From: Candidatus Absconditabacterales bacterium
Lineage (GTDB): Bacteria; Patescibacteriota; Gracilibacteria; Absconditabacterales; Absconditicoccaceae
Length of the DNA stretch: 11,559 nt
Assembly (NCBI GenBank): GCA_937965925.1
Contig: CALCME010000008.1
Coordinates: 1-11,559, forward strand
Reading direction: 5' to 3'
Shown here: piece by piece, positions 1 to 7,808 of the stretch
Layout: every line of letters starts with the position of its first letter
How positions within the stretch are numbered: the first letter of the stretch is position 1
The notes under the pieces: generated by a model
The model's database searches: none
What the model saw: the letters and a program-made list of their open reading frames with translations, nothing else
Told to the model about the DNA's origin: nothing
Translations under genes and position numbers: made by a program

Positions 1-492
1 GGCACAATCTCACGTAGTGTTGTAAAAGAAAAGAGAGAAGAAAAGAGAGAAGAAAAGAAAGAAGAAAAGAAAGAAGAAAAGAGAGAAGAAAAGAAAGAAG
101 AAAAGAAAGAAGAAAAGAAAGAAGAAGATATCCAGGAATCATCAACGCAAGAAGAAATCGTAACGAAAGAAGTAGCGGTTCCAGATGATTCATCTTCACC
201 TAGCGTAGATCTAACCCCGTTTGATATATCTACTCTGAAAGAACAGTTGCTCCCTCTTCTTCAGAAGAAAATGGTGATTTCAACTATTGATAAGTATGGA
301 GTCTTCACCTCACTTGAAGATACATCAGTTACTCTTGTAATTATACATCAGCAATTCTTCTCTATGATTAATAAACCAGAGATAATCGAAGATCTAACAA
401 AAAAAATCTCCTCACTTGTGTGAAGAGATGTTGGTTTGAAATTAATGAAAATGACAAAAGAGGAGTTACTGCAGATGCAAATGTGAGGATAA
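1..492 (+). CDS. dnaX: C-terminal part of probable DNA polymerase III subunit gamma/tau (5' end outside window)
   Basis: The reading frame is open from the first base to TAA at 490-492, giving 163 residues, with TGA read as Gly at 421 and 484. Two parts are visible. Residues 9-42 are a Lys/Arg/Glu linker encoded by a 12-bp repeat. After an acidic Ser/Thr-rich spacer, residues ~73-155 form a compact alpha/beta domain with two helices around a hydrophobic strand pair (KYGVF, VTLVIIHQQF) and an end resembling LxxLVGRDVGLKL. That order, a charged linker then a small domain ending in helix-IS-LVGR-V-L, resembles the C-terminal domain of tau, which contacts the polymerase alpha subunit. The ATPase part that would prove it lies outside the window. 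The call rests on C-terminal similarity recognised by eye, so another protein with a charged linker is possible. It converges on the large minus-strand gene with a 20-bp gap and no visible terminator. Confidence 0.5.
28..126 (+). repeat. 12-bp tandem repeat encoding a Lys/Glu linker
   Basis: About eight copies of the unit GAAGAAAAGARA run in frame, encoding E-E-K-K/R four-residue repeats. The copies differ only by AGA against AAA in the last codon. They probably form a charged single alpha-helix or flexible linker inside the probable tau subunit. Slippage could make copy number vary between strains. Confidence 0.85.
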
Positions 493-512
493 AATTGAAG
501 TCATGATGCACA

Positions 513-3500
513 CTAATCTAATAAATTTCTCACTGACTTAATATACAGGTCTATTCTATTTGTGTTTCTTTCGAGCACATCTAGAGTAACTTCTTCAGGG
601 ACGGCTTCGATAAGTTCTATAGTATCTTCAGCTCTTTTGAATCATGCTACAGCAAATTTAAGTGCGTCAACGTTATTTATCAGTCTTGCTTTATTTAAAA
701 GTGTACGCGTTTCTCTCTTTTGAGCTGATAGTTTTTCAATCAATTTTTTTCTATATTCTTGGTTTTCTGGAGTAGATTCGTCTCTTTCTTCTTGTTCTCA
801 TATTGTATTTCATGGTTCTACTTTGTTGCTCTTTGGAGTAGTTGGCTTAGTAATTACTTGATTGTTTGCTCAATCGTTATTTTTCTGTATATCTCAGTCT
901 CACAATGAATTTGTATTATCAATAGCTTCAGATCATTCATCATCAAGTATCTTTCATAAATCATCAATAAGTTTCGCATCATCTGATCTTTCATTTTCTT
1001 CTCCTCCTCCTGTTTCTTTTGTTTTACTACCTTCCTCTTGTTTTGGCGGGACAGTTGTTCCTTCATCAATAATATCTAATACGGTTTTTTCTCATTGCTC
1101 TTTTTTACTAGAATCATTTATAATTGTTGGACCTGAAGTGTCTTCAATTTCACCTGATCATGTATTGGAGAACATAAGTCTATAGAAAAGAAATCATATT
1201 CACAAAAGGGTTAAAAGAGCTAACACTTTTACTCAAAGAAGTAGTTTTTCTCTATTTCTTGTTGCTCGTGAAGAATATTCATTTTCATCATCATCGTCAT
1301 CATCTTCATATTCGTCTTCGTCATTTTCCTCATAATCAATGTCATATTTTTTATCGTCTTGGATTCACTGTTTTGAAGATATTGCTGATTCGTATGAATT
1401 ATTTTTCTCTGTTTCGATATTCTCTGTCTTTTGTGAGAGATTCTTCTGTGATGTGTTTTCATCATCTACTCTTTGTTCCCCATCATCAAATCAGAGATCA
1501 TCAAGATCTATTCATCATCCAGATGAATCAATAGTTACATGGGGTGTATCCTGTATTGAATCTCAGATTTTTGATAGATCATCTAAATCAATTCACGTAG
1601 GTTCTTTCTTTATTTCTCCTTTTCCTTCGCCTTCGCTCTTTCGATCTAGATTCGTATTATCCGTTTTTTTCTTGCTTTCGATTATTTTTTCTTCTTCTAT
1701 CTCGTCATTACTAATATCTATATCTCATAGATCAATGAGTGAATCTTTTTCTAAAGATGATTCTGTTTTTCAAGTTTCATTGTTGGTGTTTTCTTTCTCT
1801 TTTATAGCTCACAATTCTTGTGTGTTTGAACCAGACTCAATTTTTGTTTCTTGTAAATCTATATCATCTAGATCAATCAGATTATTTGGAGATGACGTGG
1901 AGATATTTGAATCTGTATCAGAATAATCAGTCGCAGGTGTCGCTATTCATTGATCTTTAGTCTTTTTTTCAAATTCATCTGTACTACTTGTCGTCAAATC
2001 AGATAGATCTATTCACATTGATCACTCTTGTAAGTAATCAGTATTACTAGGTGATCATTGTGTTTTTCATACTGTGTCTATATTTTCTGAAAAATCTTTT
2101 GTACTCGTACTCCTTTCAGAATTACTTACCTTTTCGTCATTAATTTGAAGGTCAGAAAGATCTATTCAACTATCTTTTTCTTCTCTCGTTTCTTTCTCTA
2201 GGTTTCATTCTATTTCTCTATTTTCAGCAATGTTTTCCTTTATTTTTTCCCCTCTATGTTCCCCTATGTCTATCTTAGGTTCATCGATGAGAAGCTCATC
2301 GACATTGATATCTATATTTGGTTCATCTCCCGTTCAACTGGATAATCACTCGATATTTCAATCTTTCTCAGGAATCAGCTCAGGTTCATCGATAGAAAGT
2401 TCATCGATAGAAAGTTCATCAATATCGATCTCTAAACGTGGTTCATCTCCTATTCATGATGATAGTCACTCAGGATTTCAATCTTTCTGAGAAAGTAGTG
2501 CAGAGTCATCAATAGCAAGTTCATCACTATTGATTTCTAAAGGTGGTTGATCTCCTATTCATGATGATAGTCACTCAGGATTTCAATCTTTCTGAGAAAG
2601 AAGTGCAGAGTCATCAATAGAAAGCTCTTCAATATCGATTTCTAAAGGTGGTTCATCTCAGGTTCAATTTGAGAATCACTCGGAATTTGAACCTTTCTCA
2701 GGAAGTGTATCAGGCTTACTAGTAGTGAGTTCATCGATATCTCTATCTGATTGTTTCGTTTCAACTTTCTCATCAGGAATTTCATTTTTTATAGATTCTC
2801 AGCTTGATTCAGAACGTATATCACTATCCTCTAGATCTGATCCGCTTGATGTATCACCTTGAGTTTCTTTGGTGCTGTCTTCTTTTCTTATTGAACTTGT
2901 AGACTCAGAAGAAATTTTTTTCTCTCACTCATTATTCTTACTCGTTGTATCTGTATCTCCTTTCGTTTCTGTGACGATTAATTTATCTTTTTCATTCTTG
3001 ATCTTTTCTGATTCTTCTTCTTTCTTTTTTCTTCTCTTCTTCTTTTTCTCATCATTCATTTTTTCTGTTGCTTCATTTGATCACTTCTTCTTTTTGGACG
3101 AGGTATGGGATGTTAACAAGATTGGATCTCAAAAATTAACTCCTCATCCTTTTCCTGTTCTAATCGCATCCATTTGTAGTTCAAGTTCGTCTGGAGATGC
3201 TATAACTCGAACGTCAATATGGGTTCATGATTTGTCAAGAAGAGTAGCATGTCTGTGAAAATCTACAATAACATTGTAGATTGCTATTCACTTCTTTTCG
3301 TATACTCAACCTCTAGCTCTCTTTTTGTCGTCATCCCAAAGATCTTCTGGTTGTTCTCACTTTAACCAAACAAGTTTGTGATCTCATTTTTTATGTGGAA
3401 TAATTGCATAAATATTAGGGAGACTGCGTAGATCAGTTCAGTTTTTTGAAAGATATGTTTCATTCTTTGTGTCTGAATTTGTGGTTTTTCTTGATTGCGA

Positions 3501-3647
3501 AGTGTTTCTTCAAGAAGATCACTTCTTTGTATTCTTAATATACTCATCGATATCAGTAATTTCATTCAACATGTGAGATGAATCCTTTATGTTTACATTC
3601 GGTTTTGATACATTCTTAGACTTCTTAGAAGTTTTCTTATCTACCAT
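513..3647 (-). CDS. 1044-residue acidic, repeat-rich, single-pass membrane protein of unknown function
   Basis: With TGA as Gly this frame is open for 1045 codons, from ATG at 3647-3645 to TAG at 515-513. I do not recognise the family. Visible order: a basic Ser/Asn-rich N-terminus (1-60); a probable globular domain (~62-165) with hydrophobic strands such as IYAIIP, IYNVIVDF and IDVRVIA; a Lys-rich stretch with runs KKKK and KKKKRRKKK (~175-215); a long Asp/Glu/Ser-rich, probably disordered region (~215-790) with four 35-residue repeats (~302-457) and six I-D-L-x-D-L/I motifs (~495-720); an almost pure Asp/Glu run (~765-790); a transmembrane helix (802-826) preceded by RATRNREK; and a 218-residue tail ending in charged helices. 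Arginines before the helix suggest the long N-terminal part is cytoplasmic and the tail outside. It follows ruvB by 197 bp but has its own strong promoter. A secretion, envelope-scaffold or adaptor role is possible, but nothing proves it. Confidence 0.85.
1480..2168 (-). repeat. Six dispersed IDLxDL/I linear motifs in the 1044-residue protein
   Basis: Within the disordered region the same short motif recurs at residues 495 (IDLSDL), 546 (IDLSDL), 591 (IDLDDI), 638 (IDLGDI), 686 (IDLDDL) and 713 (IDLDDLGF). Four of the six have Gly, encoded TGA, just before them. Spacing is roughly 27-51 residues. The linkers between copies are unrelated Ser/Glu/Lys-rich sequence, so selection seems to act on the motif and not on a whole repeat. 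This looks like a multivalent docking array. Confidence 0.75.
2281..2745 (-). repeat. Four 35-residue (105-bp) tandem repeats inside the 1044-residue protein
   Basis: The plus-strand word gttcatct (gttgatct in one copy) recurs at 2321, 2441, 2546 and 2651, giving periods of 120, 105 and 105 bp. The extra 15 bp in the first interval is an internal duplication of a SIDEL unit. Each protein repeat reads roughly GDEPPLEIDIDELSIDD, then a loop ending KDGNPEGLSSG. The two middle copies are nearly identical at the DNA level, which indicates recent duplication or gene conversion. The outer copies have drifted. Confidence 0.85.
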
Positions 3648-3682
3648 TGTATGGAGTGCATTAAGGTAAAATTCCTAATGAT

Positions 3683-3711
3683 AGTATACATATAATTTAT
3701 TTATTTGTCAA
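3683..3711 (-). promoter_or_regulatory. Strong sigma70-type promoter for the 1044-residue protein gene
   Basis: Read on the minus strand, TTGACA (3711-3706) and TATACT (3688-3683) are separated by exactly 17 bp of AT-rich sequence. The -35 box is perfect and the -10 box has five of six consensus bases. The expected start near 3676 would give a leader of about 30 nt before the ATG at 3647. No Shine-Dalgarno sequence is seen in that leader. Confidence 0.8.
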
Positions 3712-3843
3712 ATATTCAAAGAAAAGTAGATCGAAGATTGCTGTGAATTCTACTCAAAGAGTAAGAATTGAAAACGATACGTCTTTGAACGAAACAAATC
3801 CCAAGAATATAGTATACTGTTAATGCTTCATTGGTGTTTAAAT

Positions 3844-4770
3844 CTAAGAAGAGAGCGTTCTTCATCTACTCGTTTTTTCAATTCTTCCTAGCTCAAACAA
3901 GAGTGGCTCTATGTCTGATTCAATAGATTTTGGGCTGATTCATAATTTACCGGAAAGAGTCATGAGTCCAATTGGATTTCCTTCTCTTTCTGTAAGTATC
4001 TCAAGATAACGTTGATGTAAAGGTCCAATTCATCATTTTTTAAGATGAGCTCGTTCCCAAAAATCTTCCCATAGATCAAGTGTAAAAACGAGATTTGTGT
4101 CTCTTTTGTAATATGAAGTAAGAAAATCTCTGAGTTGAATGCAGATCGAGGTTATGTTTCTTGGCACTCAAGACACATGCTCAACGATATTTAAGATCGT
4201 TTCTTCGTCACATATAATTTGTTGCAGAAGAATATACCTTTTTATAATTTCTTTTTTTTCTTCCCTACTATATGGTTCTAAATAAAATGAATACACAAAT
4301 CTATTTTTTAGCGGGAGAGAGAGAGATTCAAGCTTTGTTGTTGCTCAGATTAGGGTAAATGGTTCAACAGGGAGTCTTATATGATGTCAGTCTGGGAGAA
4401 TCATATCAATACATCGATCTTCCATCGCTGTATAAAGTACTTCTTCTACTGGAGCTCTAAGTCTGTGTATTTCATCAATAAACAAAACATCTCAAGATCT
4501 GAGTAAAGAGAGGATAGAAACTAGTTCTGATGGTCTTTGAATAGCATATCCAGTTATCACTTTAATCTCAGATGCAAGTTCGTTCGCTACAAGTGAGGCT
4601 AATGTTGTCTTTCAGAATCAACTAGGTCAAGAAAAAAGACAATGTCAAATTGGTTTCTTACGGATGCGTGAACTTTCAATAGCAGTTTTTAATGTCTTGA
4701 CTATGAACTCCTGTCAAATAAAGTGATCAAACGAATCTGGTCTTGATCAATCTTTGATTTCCTTATTCAT
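3844..4770 (-). CDS. ruvB: Holliday junction branch migration ATPase RuvB
   Basis: The gene encodes 308 residues, ATG at 4770 to TAG at 3846-3844. RuvB is the hexameric AAA+ motor that, with RuvA, moves Holliday junctions during recombinational repair. Visible signatures are the N-terminal RPxxFDHFIGQ (10-20); Walker A GPSGFGKTT (48-56), whose three glycines are all TGA; Walker B LFIDEIHRL (96-104); LYTAMED (112-118); FTLIGATTK with sensor 1 (138-146); the PLKNRF arginine (157); and VPRN, the sensor 2 region, where most RuvBs have TPRI. The C-terminal winged helix ends in TSRGRTLS, matching the usual TxRGR ending. It is slightly shorter than typical RuvB (~330-340), partly because the hairpin before sensor 1 is trimmed. 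RuvA and RuvC are not in the window. The start is set by the only well-placed ATG; no Shine-Dalgarno sequence is visible. Confidence 0.95.
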
Positions 4771-5074
4771 TATCGTTCTTGAGAATTAATTGATTAAAAT
4801 ACACTGAAATGTATTTACTGTCTTCAAAGAGGATTACAATCAAGCTTGCTTTGTCGTTTAATTGAATATAGTTTATCGCATTTGAATTTAGACGTTTTGA
4901 GTACTTTTACGTTTAGACCAAATAGAAGTTCTTAATTGCACTTACGGCGATAGACTACGTAGTAAATTATGTCTAAATTCTAAATTAATTTACTATAACA
5001 AAGAAAGTGGAACTTGTCCTAGAAATAATACGGCTTCGAACGAAACGAACCTTTGACATGTTTTCTTTATTTTC
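4771..5074. other. 304-bp intergenic region rich in inverted repeats, upstream of ruvB
   Basis: No convincing gene was found between the SLH stop and the ruvB start. Visible structure: a perfect 10-bp inverted repeat, GAATTTAGAC at 4884-4893 and GTCTAAATTC at 4971-4980, with a further copy of GTTTAGAC at 4911-4918 between them; a 10-bp palindrome ACTACGTAGT at 4954-4963; and a 7-bp inverted repeat AAATACA/TGTATTT with a 6-nt loop at about 4798-4817, just upstream of ruvB. It could be a regulatory leader, a binding region or a small RNA. No tRNA-like fold was recognised and no good promoter for ruvB stands out. Confidence 0.5.
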
Positions 5075-6235
5075 TTATCCATTTTCATTTAGCATATCTC
5101 ATGATCAAGAAGTTGCTTCTTCAATTTCATTTTTCGTCTCTTCAACTTCAACGACTAGTTCTCATGTTTGTTTTGTCGTTATTATTGGGTCTTTTCATCA
5201 TTTTGCTTCACTTACTAATTTTTTTTCTATTTTATAGAATGGTTGAGTATCAGAAAGAAGAAATTGGTAGTATCGATCTCAAAGTTCGATTGGTCTTATG
5301 TTTCAGTCTGTCATGACATCATTTATAAGATTGAATGTTGCTACTCAGACATACGAACCAGAGTTTTCAATCATACTTTCATCATCGACTAATTTATATA
5401 CTTCTCAGTATCGTGTGTATGCATTTTCGAACTGTGATACAAGCGACTCTTTTTCTAATCTGAACGTAGAATCTTCTATTCTCACAAAAATATGTTCAAG
5501 GTCTCTATCCAAAAATAGTCATGAATCTACTACAACTATGTTTTTTCAGACACTATTAATTGCAATATCTATTCATTCGATGTCTCCATTTGATGCCATA
5601 TCGATGAGATTGAACTTAACGTAGAATCTGTAAAGTAACAGAACCATTTCATATCTAGTGAGAGGTCTATTGAGTGAGTATATGTTTGATTCTTTTGTAA
5701 GTCATAATTTCTTTGCTTGTAAGTAGTAGTTAAGATATCGAGGATCAGTAGATTCATCTAGTAGTCTAGATTTGAACATTCTTACAATGACAGCTAGTGC
5801 TTCAGCCTTTGTTATTGATCATGTTGGCATATATCTTCCATCTGACGTCCCTCTAAATATTCACATCTTACAAGAATTCAGTATGTGAGGAACTAATGTA
5901 CTATCAGCTCAATCAATATCACTAAATTCACAAGTCCTTGTTTCATCTTTAGTCTTATTCATTATTTTTGAAGCAAATTGTCAAACTATTTTTGCTGCTT
6001 GTTCTCTTGTGAGTATCTCATATGGTCTAAAATTTTCTACTGTTTTGTACTTAGTGAGTCCGTGCTCATGAGAAAAGCGCAAAGCCTCGATGAATTCAGG
6101 TCAAAATTCTACTTCGTTGTCTGTAAGGATTACTTGTACATCTGTGGATAATCAAAAGACTGACTGTAATCATGCAATTGAACTTGTAGTTGCAATAACT
6201 GATGCTAGTAAATAAGTAAGAAAGCGTGATATCAT
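5075..6235 (-). CDS. Secreted protein with S-layer homology (SLH) domains
   Basis: The preferred ATG at 6235 gives 386 residues ending at TAA 5077-5075. A second in-frame ATG at 6274 would add 13 residues. I chose the inner one because it begins a good signal peptide (MISRFLTYLLASVIATTSSIAG) and because a possible -10 box overlaps the outer ATG. Three SLH-like units follow: ~47-92 (FRPYEILTREQAAKIVGQF), ~103-155, the best match (FSDIDG, GIFRGTSDGRYMPTGSI, TKAEALAVIVRMF), and ~163-205 (LNRPLTRYEMVLLLYRF). SLH domains bind secondary cell-wall polymers, so the protein probably sits non-covalently on the cell surface. The remaining ~180 residues are unrecognised and end in an acidic Glu/Thr/Ser-rich tail. 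The gene is divergent from the hrcA-like gene. Confidence 0.85.
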
Positions 6236-6269
6236 TGGTTGAGATGAGAAATATCTAAAAATTATCTCT

Positions 6270-6297
6270 AGCATACGTTCTTACTCAATAAAAGCAA
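6270..6297 (-). promoter_or_regulatory. Possible promoter for the SLH protein gene
   Basis: On the minus strand TTGCTT (6297-6292) and TATGCT (6275-6270) are 16 bp apart. The -10 box overlaps the outer ATG of the SLH gene, which would leave about 28 nt of leader before the inner ATG and supports that start. The -35 match is only moderate. Confidence 0.35.
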
Positions 6298-6328
6298 CTA
6301 TATCTTGCTCTTGAACTGCAAAGTTAGC

Positions 6329-6356
6329 TTGCAAGACCTGAAATAATAGATACTAT
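6329..6356 (+). promoter_or_regulatory. Possible promoter for the hrcA-like gene, giving a near-leaderless mRNA
   Basis: TTGCAA (6329-6334) and TACTAT (6351-6356) are separated by 16 bp. Transcription would begin at or within a few bases of the ATG at 6364. Overlapping it is a small inverted repeat, TGCAA-7 nt-TTGCA (6318-6334), that could be an operator. No match to the CIRCE operator (TTAGCACTC-N9-GAGTGCTAA) was found here. Confidence 0.4.
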
Positions 6357-6363
6357 TATTAGG

Positions 6364-7032
6364 ATGGATGATAAAAAAATGCAGGAACTTCTTCGTGTTG
6401 TTATTGATCACTATGTAGATAAAGGGGATCCGATTTGATCCAAGTTTTTGAATTCTCTTGATGATATTTCTTATGCTCCATCAACGCTAAGAAAATACTT
6501 AAATATTCTAGAGAAAGAATGACTCCTATATCAACCATATAATAGTTCATGAAGAGTCCCAACGGTTAAATGACTTTCCAATTATATGGACGATCTTCTT
6601 GATAAATCAAACAATGATGAATTTGATGAAGTTGAGTTTGATATTAAGTATGCTAGGAATGATCTTAGATGAGTCGTTGAAACATTATGAGACTATGTTG
6701 ATGGTGCTGCTGTGTGATTCTTAAAGGAAGATGAGTACTTTTATCTTTGAATCAACAACTTACTCAATGAGTCTATTATTGGCGATGTAGAATCTACAAA
6801 ATACCTCATCAAATTTATTGAATCTAGAGAACTTGTTCAAACTCTTGCAAAAAAAATGATAAAAAAATGACAAGTCTATTACACCATTTTAGAAAATGAT
6901 GATAAACTGATTTCAATCTTATACGTAAAATTGGAAGTAAATTGATTTGATGCAATCATTTCAATCTTATGACCTTCAAGAGTTGATCATAAGAAAAATA
7001 TTATGATTTTGAGAAAGGTTATTTGACTGTAA
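6364..7032 (+). CDS. hrcA: HrcA-family heat-shock transcriptional repressor, shortened
   Basis: The gene encodes 222 residues, ATG at 6364 to TAA at 7030-7032. HrcA represses chaperone operons by binding CIRCE operators and loses activity when misfolded. The N-terminal winged helix matches the family closely: LLRVVIDHYVDKGDPIGSKFL (9-29), STLRKYLNILEKEGLLYQP (40-58), NSSGRVPTVKGLSNYMD (60-76). Glycines 25, 53, 63 and 70 are TGA codons. The rest (77-222) is much shorter than the ~260 residues after the helix in typical HrcA (~340 total), although it still has strand and helix patterns such as VYYTILE and ISILYVKLEVNGFDAIISILGPSR. The dimerising/GAF-like part is therefore probably reduced. No grpE, dnaK or dnaJ follows, which is unlike many hrcA loci. 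It is divergent from the SLH gene. Confidence 0.8.
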
Positions 7033-7074
7033 TTACGACACGTTGATTCTTGATTCTACTTTACCTTATTTACA

Positions 7075-7113
7075 TTATTGAATCTAGTTATTGAATTTAA
7101 TTATTGATTGGGA
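7075..7113. repeat. Three 13-bp direct repeats upstream of the 169-residue protein gene
   Basis: TTATTGAATCTAG (7075), TTATTGAATTTAA (7088) and TTATTGATTGGGA (7101) lie head to tail at an exact 13-bp period. The first two share eleven of thirteen bases. The third diverges after its seventh base. They sit in the 137-bp gap between the hrcA-like gene and the next gene, where a regulator could bind. An AT-rich chance pattern is not excluded. Confidence 0.5.
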
Positions 7114-7169
7114 TAGTTCTCAAACTTTTGCATTAATAATGTTTATATGATTTATTCTCTACCTTGCAT

Positions 7170-7679
7170 ATGGATCGTAAGAAGATAGAACATCTGTCTG
7201 AATCAACTTCTGACGCAAATATGAGACTTTTTCTTAAGGATCTTCTTCATGAGATTGATAGTATGAATTCATCAGAATCATCAATCGATCAAAATGACTT
7301 ATTTTCTGAGAAAGAACTCTTAGAATTAAAACAATCTCTTGAGAAGATGTATTCTCTTTCTATTGATGATGTGATACATCTTTTGGATACTACTATTGAA
7401 TCTTCGAAAGAACCAATTGAATCTTCTAAAGAACAGATTTCGAAACTAAAAAAAGTACTTGAAAATCGAAAACAATCTAAAGAACTTCTCTTAAAGTGAC
7501 ATGCAAATCTTAGAAGAAAAGATGCATCTAACGACCTTATTGAAAAAGCTCAACATGTGTATCTTGATCTCCAAACTGTTTTTTCTCATCGAGGTCGTGT
7601 TTGAAGAGCACTTATATCATTTATTTGATACTTGTACACTAAAGCATGAATTCAAATACCTCCTTTTTTTGACAAGTAG
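7170..7679 (+). CDS. Hypothetical helical / coiled-coil protein
   Basis: The frame codes 169 residues from ATG 7170 to TAG 7677-7679. TTG at 7164 is a less likely start. With TGA as Gly it continues well past the TGA at 7497 (residue 110). I do not recognise it. Residues ~15-105 are strongly charged and helical, with heptad-like Leu/Ile spacing (KDLLHEIDSM, LLELKQSLEKM) and a short internal duplication, IESSKEP then IESSKEQ (79-91). The C-terminal 60 residues change character to a conserved-looking domain, RKDASNDLIEKAQ, VYLDLQTVF, GRALISFIGYLYTKAGI, ending IPPFFDK. No signal peptide or clear membrane span was seen. It follows the hrcA-like gene, where GrpE often lies, but no GrpE signature could be found. 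Confidence 0.7.
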
Positions 7680-7696
7680 ATTTGTTTCCTTATTAT
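7669..7696 (+). promoter_or_regulatory. Sigma70-type promoter upstream of the Nudix gene
   Basis: TTGACA (7669-7674) and TATTAT (7691-7696) are 16 bp apart, a perfect -35 and a five-of-six -10. The -35 box lies inside the last codons of the upstream gene. The resulting leader to the Nudix ATG would be about 105 nt, longer than for other genes here. Confidence 0.6.
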
Positions 7697-7808
7697 AGAT
7701 AATATGTATTCATAAAAGATCTCTTCGTTTCTTTCTTCTCTTAGCAGTATTCAAGTTAATGACCGAAATGTTTTTCCCTGCAATACCATCTTTCATTTTT
7801 CTCATTTG

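Noticed and set aside
862..3258. Serine/phenylalanine-rich plus-strand ORFs (for example 1339-1926, 2230-2490, 2869-3258)
   Set aside because: They are antisense shadows of the Asp/Glu/Lys-rich 1044-residue protein; GAT/GAA/TCA codons read backwards give Ile/Phe/Ser strings.
4771..5074. tRNA gene
   Set aside because: No cloverleaf or GGTTCRANNCC T-loop pattern could be found in either strand.
5007..5624. Plus-strand ORFs, one resembling a hydrophobic membrane peptide (5053-5316)
   Set aside because: They lie antisense to the SLH gene, whose domain match is clear; the apparent hydrophobicity is a shadow of the Glu/Lys/Asn-rich tail.
6318..6334. CIRCE operator
   Set aside because: The inverted repeat TGCAA-N7-TTGCA does not match TTAGCACTC-N9-GAGTGCTAA beyond a few bases.
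7075..7113. CRISPR-like or origin iterons
   Set aside because: Three 13-bp AT-rich units with no spacers, no DnaA boxes seen nearby and no cas or replication initiator gene; kept only as a repeat.
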